DNA from: Lactarius indigo | Taxonomy: Eukaryota; Basidiomycota; Agaricomycetes; Russulales; Russulaceae | Assembly: GCA_025766275.1 (NCBI GenBank) | Contig: JAFKAC010000069.1 | Coordinates: forward strand, 1 to 64,000 | Length of the DNA stretch: 64,000 bases | Reading direction: 5' to 3' | In this document: one piece after another, positions 52,873 to 64,000 of the stretch | How positions within the stretch are numbered: position 1 is the first letter of the stretch | Layout: each line of letters begins with the position of its first letter | The notes under the pieces: model-generated | What the model saw: the letters and a program-made list of their open reading frames with translations, nothing else | The model's database searches: none | Told to the model about the DNA's origin: nothing | Translations under genes and position numbers: made by a program

Positions 52873-54460
52873 CAGTGGTGATCAAAAGTATTGCACAACA
52901 TGTGCAAACAAATCTCAATGCCCACCGTTTTTCGAAAACTCAGCAAATGTTCCATGTATTAGGGTTCAATTGGTAGCTATTTGAGTCTAGAATGTGAAAA
53001 TGAGTGTTTTGAGGCTTTAAAATAAGTGTGGGATGTATGGGAAGTAATCTATGGAAAAATGTGTGTGCAGTTCTTTTGAACATGGCCCCTACTTCAGAAA
53101 GACATGAGCACCACCAAAGAACAAAAAAGAGAGACACTTACTGAGTATTAGTATTTGGTATGGTGACCTTGTGCCTCCTTCAGAGCAGCAATACAGCGGG
53201 GCATGCTTTCATAGAGCTTGTCAAGGGCCTCCTTCAGAAAGTTGTTCCACTCCTCCTGAAGGGCCTCCCACATCTCATTCTTGTTGCAAGGAAGTGGGTC
53301 CCAGGCACGGATCAGGTGATCCAGTTGATCCCACACATGCTCGATAATATTCATGTCTGGAGAGGATGGCGGCCAAGGGAGAACAGTGACCTTCCTATTT
53401 TGGAACCAGTCCCTTGCAACATGTGAAGTGTGTTTTGGATCGTTGTCTTGCTGGAAGATGACCTTGTCCTTGCCCATTTTCTTCAATTTGTGATCCTTGA
53501 GAGTGCCCAGAAGACTTTGTTGGAGGGTATCAACATACCCAGGACCATTCATGATCCCCTCAACACGATGAAGCCTTCCCATCCCCTCCTTGGTGTTGCA
53601 GCCCCACACCATCACATTTCTGCCCCCACGCTTGACTGTTTTCTTTGTAAAACGAGGGTCTAGTGCCTGTCCAGGCTATGCAATATTGGCAGCCATCTGA
53701 CTTGAATAGCATGAACTTAGACTTGTCTGAGAAAATGACCTGTTTCCAGTCTTCAACAGTCCAGTCAGCGTGCACAGTCACCCATGCCTTGCGCTTGGCC
53801 ACATTGGCTGGGGAAATCCAGGGCTTGGACCTACAGACATGTGAGATGAGTCCATACTGGTGTAGTGCCCTGGAAACTGTAGGGCAAGAGACATGAGGGA
53901 AGGCCATTTTGGTGAGTTCAGCAACATTGGCAGCCTCAGTACGAGCAAGCAGGATGGCACCATGGCGAGCATCACGCTCCGGGAGCTTGTGGGGACAACC
54001 AGGCTTGTGTTTCTGGAAATAAGGGTCACCAGACTCCACAAAATGTTTGGTGAGGCGGGGAATGGTGGTGTGATGGAGGTTGAACCGACGTGCAATCTCA
54101 TAATCAGATTGGCCGATGTTTTTGAGCTCAACAATCCGAGCAACCTTGCTTGGGGAGGTAGACCATAGTATAAAGGAGTGACAATGAGTTGGAACTAAGT
54201 TTTCGTGGTATCTCTGGCCAGTATTTATGTAGAAATGTGAAGGGGGCCTTATGTTTAAAAGTACTGCACATGATCTTTCCGGCAATCTGACTACAGCTGT
54301 TTTGAATGCACGTTTTCTGGCTATTGGTCATTGTTTTAGGGTCTTTTACATCCAAGGGCATGATGTCCAGCCATTTATTACTTCAGTATGTTAATATCCG
54401 AAAAGTGCAAAGCAATACAAAATTAGTCACATGACTGTGCAATACTTTTGAACGCCACTG
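52873..54460 (-). mobile_element. Tc1/mariner transposon with TIRs and TA duplication
   Basis: 1588 bp flanked by TA (52871-52872, 54461-54462). Terminal repeats CAGTGGTGATCAAAAG...TTGCACA (left) and the complement of CAGTGGCGTTCAAAAG...TTGCACA (right) match at 23 of 25 positions. Encloses a DD34E transposase on the minus strand. Confidence 0.93.
53148..54285 (-). pseudogene. Tc1-type DD34E transposase, one frameshift
   Basis: Cuts and pastes the element at TA. The N-terminal part has a helix-turn-helix region (SPSKVARIVELKNIGQSDYE, TIPRLTKHF). The catalytic domain has VIFSDKSKF (first Asp), IFQQDNDPKHTS (second Asp) and WPPSSPDMNIIEHVW (Glu), with 34 residues between the second Asp and Glu. 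A single indel near 53685 separates the N-terminal frame from the C-terminal frame (which otherwise reads PGQALDPRFTKKTVKRGG into MVWGCNTKEG). The exact start codon is uncertain. Non-functional as read, but close to intact. Confidence 0.87.
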
Positions 54461-54462
54461 TA

Positions 54463-55318
54463 TCTCAGGTCAATATCTGTAGCTACCAGTCCTGTGGCAA
54501 CATGCACAGCCATGGCAGTGCAAGAATACCACATGTGTAGCAGGAGCAGCAGACATCAAGAGCCTCCAAGTGCAGACCCAACTGCAAGTGCACCATGGTC
54601 ACACAGCAGGTCATACATCACATACAGACCACAGACAATGTCATCCATTGATCACAGTGATTATAGGTCCCACAGAAGCATGCACAGAGGAATGTGAGGG
54701 GGTTCTTCCAAGAGCAACTTCCAATGCAAAGAGGACACAAGTGCAAGGTCTAGCAGTTGTGCTATTGAATATGTGTTGTGAGATTCTATTTCCAGCCCTT
54801 GCATATTTTCACATTCCATGTGGGCATTGTGCAAACCTGCATGATTCCTTTGCACTCAGTCTTGATTTGTTGTTTCATACTTACTTGGACACCCAGTCCA
54901 TTGTCCCATTTCCCCTCCCAGTCATACCCTCATCCACAGATTTGTTATCTTGTTGCCCTGTGGAAGCAGAGCATAAAATTTACTACTGTATAGTTCTATA
55001 CTTGAGGACTATATATCTTCCTAGTTCTACAGTGTAGCACCTCAGCTTTGCCATTCTAGCATGTGCAATAGCTGAGGTGAGTTTAGTCTCATACTTACAT
55101 TCACTTTGCCTGTACTTACATGATCCACAGCATTGTTTTCCATGCAGATAAATAAATATATTAGCTTTGCCATTCTAGCATGCACAATAGCTGAGCATTG
55201 TCTTCCGTGCAGACATCACTGCGCACTCAATATATTAACATCTTATATTTATTCACATTACTTTGGTCCTACACACATCCATACCTCTTTGATGTGCCAC
55301 ATACACACACATGTTTTT
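54463..55318. other. Non-coding stretch with a diverged short duplication
   Basis: No gene recognised. AGCTTTGCCATTCTAGCATG occurs near 55043 and 55162, each followed by GCACAATAGCTGAG or GTGCAATAGCTGAG, so a ~120-bp unit is duplicated. The first copy is itself a partial palindrome (CTCAGC...GCTGAG). Confidence 0.5.
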
Positions 55319-55619
55319 TGAGATCCTAATACAACCCTCAGTACATGGAAGTGGGCGAACTGCGATTATTGATTACAAACCTAATACAACTGAGGCGGGT
55401 TATTAATACAAACTTTACAGTAATGCAGATGATATCAAAACTTACCCCTCAGTATGCGGAAGCGGGCGAACTGAGGGGTTGAAACGGTAAACTATGAGAT
55501 ATTATAGTGGCTGTTGTTTATGAATTTCTGTAACCAAACACTGTCCAAAAATGTCCAGTAGTCATTCCGGAATCGAGTCATCATGTGACGCATTCCTCAG
55601 CACTCCCTGCAGCATGACA
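55319..55619 (-). mobile_element. Copia 3' LTR
   Basis: 301 bp. Its left 170 bp match 60831-60997. It contains an inverted pair CCCCTCAGT / ACTGAGGGG around CGCCCGCTTCCG on the minus strand, and a second related unit closer to the 3' end. Confidence 0.85.
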
Positions 55620-55674
55620 CTCCCCCTCAGCGTGAACTCGGAGAGAAAGCAATGTACTCAGGAAAGCGATGTAC

Positions 55675-58600
55675 TCAGTTGCTGCCAGTTGTGATGACCC
55701 CTAAGAAATTCTGCAGGGTTGCAAAGGCTGGTTCAGGTAGCGCTTTAGTGAGTATGTCCACGATATTGTCTGAGGTAGCGATCTGTGTCACGATCAGTTG
55801 TTGGCTCTCAACGCACTCCCTGATCCAATGGTATCGGACGTCGAGGTGTTTGACTCGGTCATGGAATGCCTGGTCACCACTGAGGATTATGGCTGCTGAG
55901 TTGTCGCAGAGGAGTTTGGAAGGGGTTTTCAGCTCATGGCCCAGTTCAGTCAGAAGGTTGCGCAGCCAGATCAGTTCTCTGCTTGCCTCAGATACCGCTA
56001 TGTATTCGGCTGCGCATGTTGATGTGGCGATGGTCTTTTGTTTCTTTGACGACCAGGATACCATGCTGCTGCCAAGTGAGAAGCAGTATCCCCCAACCGA
56101 TCGCCGACCTTGCGGGCCGGGGTCGTTGGCGTAGTCCAAGTCGCTGTATCCCAGAAGGTTTGGTGAGCTGTCGGTGCCACCAAGACGCAGTGCCAAGTTT
56201 CTCGTGCCCTTTAGATAGCGCACCACTCGTACTGCAGCTTGCCAGTGGGTTTCATGGTAACAATTGACGAAGCGTGACAGTTTACTGACAGCGAAGGCGA
56301 TGTCAAGCCGTGAGCTGCTGGCAACGTACATGAGGGATCCTACTAGGGAGTGGTACGGGAGTGAGTCTAGGCGTTCTTGCTCCCCCTCATCCAGTGGCAT
56401 CTGGGGGTCAGGTGGGACAAGCTGAGCGCCATGCACCATTGGCATGTTTGCGGGCTTGGCATCAGTCTGATGGTAAGTGGTGATGATCTTGTCAATCAAG
56501 GCTTTCTGACTGAGTAGGATGGTACCAGCGATAGCGTCACGTTCAAGGGCAATTCCGACAACCAGTTTGGCTGCACCAAGTGCAGTAATTTGCCAGGTGG
56601 ACTCAAGCTCGGACTGGAACAGCTGAGTCTCAGCATCACTGGATGAAACAGCCAGCATGTTGTCAACATGTACCGCAACAAAAGTCGTCGCCGCGCCAGA
56701 CTGTTGTACATAGACGCACCACTCACAGTCGATGTGGCGGAAGCCCCACCTCAGGAAGGACACGTGCAGCGTCTTGTTCCAGATATGAGAGGACTGCTTC
56801 ATGCCGTAGAGCCCACGTCGAAGTTTCCATACATGGTCGCTGCCAGCGGTTGCGAAGCCAGGCAGCTGCTCCATGTACTGCACTTCATTGTTGGGCAGAA
56901 CACCATTCAGGAATGCCGTTTTCACGTCATACTGTTCGATGCACCAACCATTGCAGGCTGCAAGATGGAGTATGGTGCGTAGAGATTCGAGGCGTGCAGT
57001 GGGCGAGGTGGTGTCAGTGTAGTCCCTCCCCCAAACCTGCTGGAAACCCTTCGCAACCCAACGAACCTTGTGCCTGACAGGTACACCGTGTTCGTCGCAC
57101 TTCAGGTGGCAGACGAACTTGCCCCGAAGTATTTTGCAGTCAGGAGGCACGGCAGATTGGGGAATGACCTGGAAGACATCCATTTCTTCCAGGCTGCGAA
57201 TTTCCGACCGAGCACCTTCCATCCACTTGTCAACGTCCTCCGAAGCGATCGCCTCATGCCACGTTGGTGAGTCAGGGTCTTCGACATCGACGAGGTATGC
57301 AGTGTCGATTGGATCACTGATCTCACCTTTGTGTGCCGGACTGTCAGCCTGTGATGGCCTTGGCTCCAAGCCATCGCTGGTTTCCTGTCTGGTGGGCGCA
57401 GGTACGTGGATGCGTGTGGATCTGTGGGGAGGAGGATCATCAGTTTGTGGTACACATAGGGGCACCGAAGAGGACGCGTCAGCATCCGTCGCGGCAGGCT
57501 GTGGTGTGTTCAGGGGCTCATCGGCGTTAGTGTGATCCAGGGGGTTCAGAGTCACCCCCGGACGGAAAGGGCGAGAGGTGTCGTTGAGATGTTCAATGAA
57601 CTTGATGTGGTGCATGTCCACGATGCGGCTGGTTGCCCTATTCCAGCATCAATATGCCTTGGAATTGGGTGTGTAACCGATCAGCACACATTCAGTGGAA
57701 TGGGTGGCGATCTTCAGGTTCGGGCCGAAGATCAGCACATATGCATGACATCTGATCTCACGCAGGTGGGAGAGGTTTGGTTTCGCGCTGAACCACAGTT
57801 CGAATGGCAATTGTCCCACAAGTGCGCACGAGGCCATTAGGGTGGTTAGATAGGAGGCAGTCACAATGAATTCGTCCCACAGTTGTAAGGGGGCACCACA
57901 GGCCAAGCGCATGGTGCACGCCTTATCTATCAGTGTTCAATGGAGATGCTCCATGCAACCGTTCTGCGTGGACTTGTGGGGAGCGGTGAACTGGTGCGTG
58001 ACCCCCCGATCAGCACACCAGCGTGCCATATCCGCGGAGCGGAGCTCCCCATTGTCCATCAGAACATATTGCACCTTCTCACTGGTCTGCGTTTCAACAG
58101 CAGCCAACCAGTCATGGAACGCTGGAAGAGTGTCAGACCTAGCCTTAAGTAGGCAGGTCCAGTTGTAACCGGAGTAGTCGTCAATGAAGTTCATTATGTA
58201 TCTGAAGCTGGAGCGAGACATGACCAAGTGCAGCCCCGACAGGTCAATATGTACGCGCTCCAATTGGCTCGTTGCTCGCACACCCTCCCACTCTTTTGGT
58301 ACATGGCTGCGCGCCTGTTTGCCACGAAAACAATAATCACAAGCTGATGGTGCAAGCGACATGTCAACAGGCATACCTGCGGCAGTTCCATCACGGGCCA
58401 TGCTTAGGACGGTTTGATGGTTTGCATGACCGAGGCATCTGTGCCACGTTTCCAAATTGGGAATGGTATGGAGGCTATGCAGTGCGTGTTGCGGGCCGTC
58501 TGAGGTCAGGGTGGTTTGGACAACTGAGCTTGGGAGAGCGTATAGGTTTGAGGGGCCGGGTGCGCAATCCACGATGACCTGCCCATTCGCGCTCATAAGT

Positions 58601-60573
58601 TGGCAGTGGCCAGATTGGAAGAGTGTCGTGTAGCTGGCCTGGTTGAGTTGGTGGATGGAGACAAGGCGCACGGTGGCATCAGGGACATAGAGGGCGTTCC
58701 GGAGCTGCAGCCACACATTGGATTCTGGAAGGAAGACGTCAATGCTGCTGATCCCCATGGCATGCACCACGGTGCTTCCTACGCCAGCGATCTTGCGTGG
58801 CTCACGGAGGTGGGTGATGGTGCTGAAATCACTGTGCAGGCAGCTGATGTGACTGGACACTCCGGAGTCCAGAAAGAAAGGCATCTCGGATGGGCGGCTG
58901 ATCAGCGCAGTATCATGCTCAACAGAGGCGATCAGCATCATGTCTGTGTCCAGCAGTGTCTCCCCGGAGTTGCCGGGGGCCCAGTCGGGGAACTCCCCCT
59001 GATCGGGTGTGCTCGGCACAGTGTCTGGTGTAAGTGTAACGGCGATGGCGGCGGTTGTTTTGTTGTCAGGGTGATATCGGATGCCACCGATCCATAGGTT
59101 GCCATCGTCATTGACACACAGGGAGGAGCCAGGAGTCTGCGTACTTGGCCCTTGGTCTCCGGGGGTTCTGCTGCGGAGACAGGATGCGTCTCGAGCGGTG
59201 TGTTGCCATGTGATGGCCTCAAACATGGAGAGGCCTTCCATCTTGCCTCCCGGAGCAACACAGAATTCAATGGTGTGGCTGGTTCACTTGCAATTAGGGC
59301 AAATGATGGTCCGCGGCAGCATATGTGCTGGTAGGGCAAGCGAGGAGGAGGGCATGGAAGCTTGAACATGGGCGAGTTCTGCGGCTCGCATCTCGAAGTG
59401 GTGCAACATACGGGCTTTGAGTAGCTCCACTGAAATGGAGCCATCTACAAGGGCAGGGGTTAGCCTGTCGTGAACTGCAGGATGCGACGTCTTCACATTC
59501 AGTAAGAGGAAAAGTAGGCCCAAGCGATGGATGTCGACGTGGCCGATGCTTTCGATGCGATATATGAGATCGCAGTAAGTTGTCATAGCTGCCTCAAATT
59601 TTATGGGGTCGTCGTCAAACGTGATGCTCATCAGTTTCTGGATGAGCTGTAGCTGCGTCATGCCGCTGCGCTTCTCGTGCCGCGCACGCAGGGAGCGGAA
59701 GGCTTCGGCTGAGGTTGCACAGGTTGCAATGTGCAGTATGTCCACAGAGTACATGTGGGTCTGCATGTAGCCCAGGATCATGTGGTCATTGCCATTCCAG
59801 TATCGATGGTTCAGGGGTTCAGTTGTCTCATCGGGGCAAGGTAACAGCCCGAGTGGGTACTCATTGAGCTGGGACATCACTAGTGCGCGGAGCAAGAAAC
59901 ACGACCACTCCAGCCAGTTTCCAGTGGATAGGGAAAGCTTGAGCTCTGACAGCCATGTGGGCAGGCCTGCCAACGATTCGCGTCTGATCATGCCAGATGC
60001 CGTGGACATGGCAGGGTTCGCTGGTGTGCGTGTCATCTGGACAGTCGGTCGGGGAACTGCGGGAGCTGCCATGCGCTGGGGGGTGGCAGATGTGCGATGG
60101 CTGCGATGGCTGCAGGAGCTCCTGGGGCCAGACCGACACGGAGGAGATGACTGCATACTTTCAGATGAGGAGGGTGATTCAGAGTCCAGGCTGTGGGATC
60201 AATGAGGTCGGTGGTGTGAGTGGACAGCCCACAGTTGTGGGGGTACATATGGGCGCGTAAGTCCATCAGATGACTCATGTGTGCGTGCCCGGCAGTACTC
60301 ATGAGGAGGAGTGTCTCGGGATATTGTGATGAAGTGTCATCTGGAAGGTAGTGGAGCCAATGGGGCAGCCGGCGGTGTTAGGGACATCGACAAGTCATGG
60401 TGGTCTCTGGGGATTGAGCTGGGGACAGTGTGCCTCAAATGTGATGTGGAGTCGATGTTGATGTGCCGGGAGTTATTATTATCGTTATCGGTGTTTGATT
60501 CTTCAATTGGGGGGAGTTTGGAGAGACTCGTCAAGGAGCTTGGGACAGACCAGGGGTTTGTTTTGACAGACAT
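55675..60573 (-). pseudogene. gag-pol: Copia Gag-Pol, single frame with five TGA stops
   Basis: One frame of about 1630 codons from ATG 60573 to the stop at 55675 with no frameshift. Domains: Gag (WLSELKLSLSTGNWLEW, RHEKRSGMTQLQLIQKLMSI), CCHC knuckle (CPNC, a TGA, then H and C, near 59260-59300), protease (FFLDSGVSSHI), GAG-pre-integrase (WHRCLGHANHQTVLSM), integrase (HIDLSG, MDNGELR, STQNGCMEH), RT (KTAFLNGVL, LYGMKQSSHIWN), RNase H (DYANDPGPQGRRSVGGYCF, CAAEYIAVSEASRELIWL). Stops lie at 60337, 60199, 59284, 57937 and 57649 (lower coordinate of each), all TGA, at least two where the family has Arg (HLHRTL, KAYRCW). The RT active site reads HVDNM rather than YVDDM. Confidence 0.92.
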
Positions 60574-60815
60574 GATGAGGCAAATGGTATTCTGACTGAT
60601 TCTAAGAGCGAAGACAGGAGACGAGATGATTGCGAGACGACGACGATAATGGTGCGATTCTGTAAGACAATATGATCACGAGACGACTTTGGTGCTGATT
60701 ATGAGACAACTTTGAGAGAAGACGAATGTAACGGGGGGATTAACAAGCGGCAGATGGGCAAAACACCAGTCTGAGGGGTCCAGGAAAGTCGGCGGGTCGC
60801 AGCTAGAGACCCGCA

Positions 60816-60827
60816 GGGCCCATAACC
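60816..60827 (-). promoter_or_regulatory. Copia primer-binding site
   Basis: GGTTATGGGCCC on the minus strand, 3 bases after the LTR end. It resembles the half-tRNA initiator-Met site used by many Copia elements, unlike the self-primed Gypsy elements nearby. The tRNA match was not computed. Confidence 0.5.
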
Positions 60828-60830
60828 TTT

Positions 60831-60997
60831 TGAGATCCTAATACAACCCTCAGTACGCGGAAGCGGGCAAACTGCAATTATTGATTACAAACCTAATACA
60901 ACTGAGGTGGGTTATTAATACAAACTTTACAGTAATGCGGACGATATCAAAACTTACCCCTCAGTATGTGGAAGTGGGTGAACTGAGGGGTTGAAAC
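60831..60997 (-). mobile_element. Copia 5' LTR, internal-side part
   Basis: Matches 55319-55489 and stops at GTTGAAAC, where GyB-3 starts. The rest should lie beyond GyB-3, outside the window. Confidence 0.85.
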
Positions 60998-61570
60998 TGT
61001 TACGATTTTCTTTGGACTCGTTCTTTCGCATATCGCTGTTCCCTTCCCCACACTATACGAGCCCTGTACGATTACGCGGACCTTATGACTATCCGGTTCC
61101 TATCGTGCGTCTTACTTATTGATGTTCCTTTCTGATAAAGTTTGACATGTGCTAGTTTCCGTCATGTTCCCAATCACGCGCGATCCCGCGTGATTTACCC
61201 TTATTCCTAGTACGATATCCCTTTGTTCTCTTTATGTCCTGTCCATTGTTCCGAGACTGACAATGGCGCCATCTGTTTGTAGTCGCCACATTGGCCATTA
61301 TCTATTTAAACCTAGTCCTATCTAGCTTGTATGGTAGACTAGACTTCTTGTGTAATACTACACTCGAATGCCTCTGTGCCCTCATCGTCTTGCGAACCCC
61401 CCTTGCCTTTGCCAGACCTTCGAGTCTTGGCCTTCCTCTACGATCCAAGTGACCGCCGTCCTTGTGATCCTTGTGCATCATCTCGCTGAAGCCAAGCCTT
61501 GGAGCTTGCGCTACCGTTATTCGACTGACTCAGTACAGGTCGTACGCAACGCCCCTGTAGTGGCGTTACA
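60998..61570 (+). mobile_element. GyB-3 5' LTR
   Basis: 573 bp, TGTTACGATTTTC to GGCGTTACA. TATTTAAA at 61303-61310 and predicted transcript start AGACTAGACTT at 61336-61346. A 68-codon ATG frame (61368-61574) lies between this start and gag and ends at the LTR/primer-site junction. Confidence 0.93.
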
Positions 61571-61572
61571 TT

Positions 61573-61583
61573 AAGTCTAGTCT
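61573..61583 (+). promoter_or_regulatory. Self-priming primer-binding site of GyB-3
   Basis: AAGTCTAGTCT is the exact reverse complement of AGACTAGACTT at 61336-61346, 2 bp after the LTR, the same arrangement as in GyB-1 and GyB-2. Confidence 0.82.
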
Positions 61584-61591
61584 CTTACACC

Positions 61592-63271
61592 GTGGCTCTC
61601 ACCAGCCGAAGCCGAACCAAGTTTGTCCAGGAATACCTGGAACGACACACCAACGACGACCTCCGATCTTCAATCAAAGGAACGGCCACTTGGAGGAACA
61701 CTCCCCATGACACAGGCTACTACATCTTCGACCCTGACAAAAACACCTACAAACCCATCGAATATATCAAAGATCAACACATCTGGGCCTACGTCGCCTA
61801 TTCAGACAAAAAGAACTCTTGGTATTCAATCAAACCAGTACCCGCATCTCTTGGGCTCAGACCAGGAAAAACCCGAATACAAGGCATCGACGTCGACTCT
61901 GACGTTGCAGAACCCAACTCAGACAGCGAAAACCCAGACCCCACTCTCACACCTACTATCACCAGAACAGTCGACTTTGCATCATATGCCAACATGTCCA
62001 CCACCCAATCCCAACTCGCAACCACCCTCACCCAGTCAGGAAGCGGCCAACCCAGTGGAGGAACGTCCTCCTCTACGGCTGCTCCAAGTGGTGGAGGACA
62101 TCCTATGGGAGGAAGTGCACCGGCAGGTGGAAGCGGCCCTCTGGGAGGCTCAGGAAGCCATCATGGAGGCAGTGCGCCTGGAGGTGGAGGCAGTGCGCCT
62201 GGAGGTGGAGGCGGTGCGCCTGGAGGTGGAGGCAGCGCGCCTGGAGGTGGAGGCGCAGCTGCAGGAGGAGGAGCAGCCCCGGGCCTCCTTAACGGGAGAC
62301 TTGGAGGGAACGCCCCACCGGAGTTTACAGGAGATCGGGAATCAAGTTGGGCGTTTCTCAACGCCTTCTCCCTCTATCGAGGAATGAACCCCACCGTACA
62401 ACAACTGGTGGTCCCGTACTCCCGCGCAATGACCCTCCTCTCCTACATCTGAGGCCCCCTCGTGGACAATTGGGTAAAAGAACAAATTCAGTGGCTTGTT
62501 GCCCAACTAGTAGCAGGAGTGGCCCTAAATGAAGAAAACCTTTGGGACACTATTGAAGCACGATTCATTCAGGCCTACACTGATACCACACAACAACAAA
62601 AGGCCCGGCACTCCATCCAAACTCTCAGAATGGAGAAAGAAGACATTGATACATACATTGCGAAATTCTCAAACCTCGCCAACAAAGCAGGATATAATAA
62701 AGACGAAGCCACCACACTGGAAATTTTCCAGAAGGGACTCCCTAACACCCTCGTCGTAAACGCAATCAAATTCCATCATCCGATCACATGGGATGACTGG
62801 AAAGCAGCCGTAACACTGCAACAAGCCGAATACCTCCTTCTGAAGGACAAACTCACGAAAGGAGGAAACAATAAACGAGGGGGAGCATCCCGTGACCAGT
62901 GGTTGTTGGCGTTAAACAAGAACCGAGATCCCAACGCGATGGATGTCAGCCACACAAGAGCTAGAGCCACTTTAACAGACACCGAAAAACTGCAACTGCA
63001 GAAAGAAGGAAGATGCTTCCGCTGTCGAGGCCAAGGGCATATTTCCCGCAACTGCCCTCAGAAGTCTACCACCATCAAGACAACTGAAACCACAACTCCC
63101 GCAACCAGCGCCCCTACAACCGCCACTATCTCCATGACCGCATCATGCCCCCTTTCTAATGAAGAACAAGCGGATGCCCAGGTAGCAGCGCTATTCGCTC
63201 AAACCCCAGAAGTACGAGAATTGATGGTGGACAAATTATTTGGCCAGAAGAAGGATTTTCTGAACGCTTGA
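61592..63271 (+). pseudogene. gag: GyB-3 Gag, one internal TGA, GTG at the start codon
   Basis: One frame with a single TGA at 62450-62452 (GyB-1 has an AGA Arg codon there). The family start codon is GTG (61592). N-terminal domain (ALTSRSRTKFVQEYLERHTN, GYYIFDPDKNTYKPIEYIKD, HIWAYVAYSDKKNSWY), acidic stretch, Gly-rich linker with tandem GGGGSAPGG-type repeats (62140-62280), capsid domain (FTGDRESSWAFLNAFSLYRG, VKEQIQWLVAQL, YIAKFSNLANKAGYNKDEAT, IFQKGLPNTLVVNAI), CCHC knuckle CFRCRGQGHISRNC near 63013-63054, end KKDFLNA at 63271. The best preserved GyB Gag in the window. Confidence 0.88.
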
Positions 63272-64000
63272 ACCTGGCGGCCTGGGCTAGAGCATTAAAA
63301 CTTAGCGTGTACAATAGCAGATTCCGATCCATGCGAATTCCAGTTCTTTTCAAATCTGCTCACGCGACGGCCGAACGAAATGTCCTCATCGATTCCGGTG
63401 CAACCGATAATTTTATAAGCGCCAACCTCCTGAAACGACTAAAGATAGCTTGGCTAGCTACCGAACGCCCCATCAAGATATGGAATGTGGATGGAACCCA
63501 CAATCAAGGAGGGGAAATCACCTCCTTCACCGACCTCACGGTCAAAATGGGAGGGAGGACCCAACATCTCAGGTTTCTTATCACCGACCTAGGAAATGAC
63601 GAAGTCATACTCGGATACCCCTGGTTCACAGCCTTCGAACCAAAGTTCCACTGGCGGGATGCCACCCTCGATGAAGAATTCCAACCAGTAGTAATCACCA
63701 GCCTAAATTTGTCAGACGAAGCCATGCCTACGGAAGCTACCATTAAGGCATTGGAGACGTATCAACTTGACGAACTGGCCTGGGAACAACTGGAAGGAGA
63801 AGAAACGCCATCCATCCGATTGCGAAAGACGACGACAGCATCGGAATTAGCACAACAAGAAGCCACAAAAAAGCCCCAGAAGACCTTTGAAGAAATGATT
63901 CCGGAAGAATATAGACGGCATCAAAAGGTGTTTAGTGAAGAAGCCTCCCAACGCTTCCCCCCTTCACGAACATGGGACCATGCCATTGACCTAATCCCAA
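63253..64000 (+). CDS. pol: GyB-3 Pol, 5' part (protease and start of RT)
   Basis: Entered from GGATTTT (63253-63259) by a -1 shift: GFSERLNLAAWARALKL, protease LIDSGATDNFISANLLKRL, KIWNVDGTHNQGGEITSF, DEVILGYPWFTAFEPKFHW, then YRRHQKVFSEEASQRFPPSR leading into RT. Open to the window edge with no stop seen. The rest is outside the window, so intactness cannot be judged. Confidence 0.85.

Larger units (their letters stand above)
55319..60997 (-). mobile_element. Copia LTR retrotransposon, right LTR split by GyB-3
   Basis: Left (3') LTR 55319-55619; the matching right (5') LTR starts at 60831 and is interrupted at 60997 by GyB-3. On the minus strand the LTR runs TGTCATGC to ATCTCA. The order protease, integrase, RT, RNase H identifies Copia. 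Internal ends: polypurine tract GAGGGGGAG next to the 3' LTR, primer site GGTTATGGGCCC next to the 5' LTR. Confidence 0.92.
60998..64000 (+). mobile_element. GyB-3, Gypsy element running off the window
   Basis: 5' LTR 60998-61570, primer site, gag and the start of pol of a GyB copy inserted in the Copia LTR. The left target pentamer is GAAAC (60993-60997); the right end is outside the window. Confidence 0.93.

Noticed and set aside
55675..60573. Alternative genetic code reading TGA as an amino acid
   Set aside because: The RT active site is also mutated, other frames end at TGA, and sister Gypsy copies show CGA at comparable TGA positions.

Overview
The window looks like repeat-rich chromosomal DNA of a filamentous basidiomycete fungus (inferred). 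Support comes from chromodomain Gypsy and Copia LTR retrotransposons, a LINE with a C-terminal RNase H, a Tc1/mariner transposon, and one host-type gene with short introns. CGA-to-TGA and other C-to-T type damage is widespread in the repeats. No rRNA, tRNA, CRISPR array or bacterial operon was seen.

Layout. 1-1640 has no recognised gene. 1645-2969 holds a tandem array of palindromes followed by two very long inverted repeats (330 and 610 bp). 4226-15880 is an old, damaged Gypsy element (here GyA-2). It was hit by an inverted-repeat insertion (5097-6257), a full Gypsy copy GyA-1 (6479-14293, 5-bp target duplication ACTAG) and a solo LTR, and it is cut off by another LTR at 15881. 16483-17140 is one more LTR-like block.

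18221-22770 (minus strand) is the only host-like gene. Seven exons join in phase into about 1293 codons of unknown function. Its 407-bp fifth intron contains a second array of the same palindrome family found at 1645-2020.

23369-26392 is a 5'-truncated LINE with a 15-bp target duplication and a poly(A) tail, carrying a solo LTR and a perfect 292-bp tandem duplication. 26763-51018 is a three-level nest. GyA-3 (plus strand) contains GyB-1 (minus, 31929-47205, duplication GAGAG), which contains GyB-2 (minus, 36798-44684, duplication TTTTG). Three further solo LTRs with perfect 5-bp duplications lie in GyA-3. 52873-54460 is a Tc1/mariner element. 55319 onward is a Copia element (minus) whose right LTR is split by another Gypsy, GyB-3 (60998 to the window end).

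How the parts work together. The Gypsy elements share a design: an N-terminal Gag domain before a Gly/Pro-rich linker, a capsid with a zinc knuckle, a predicted -1 frameshift at GGGTTTT (GyA) or GGATTTT (GyB), then protease, RT, RNase H, integrase and chromodomain. A third coding region follows the chromodomain in both families. In both families the primer-binding site is the exact 11-nt complement of the predicted transcript 5' end, which indicates self-priming of the Tf1/sushi kind. Nearly all copies are inactivated; the recurring lesion is arginine CGA to TGA.
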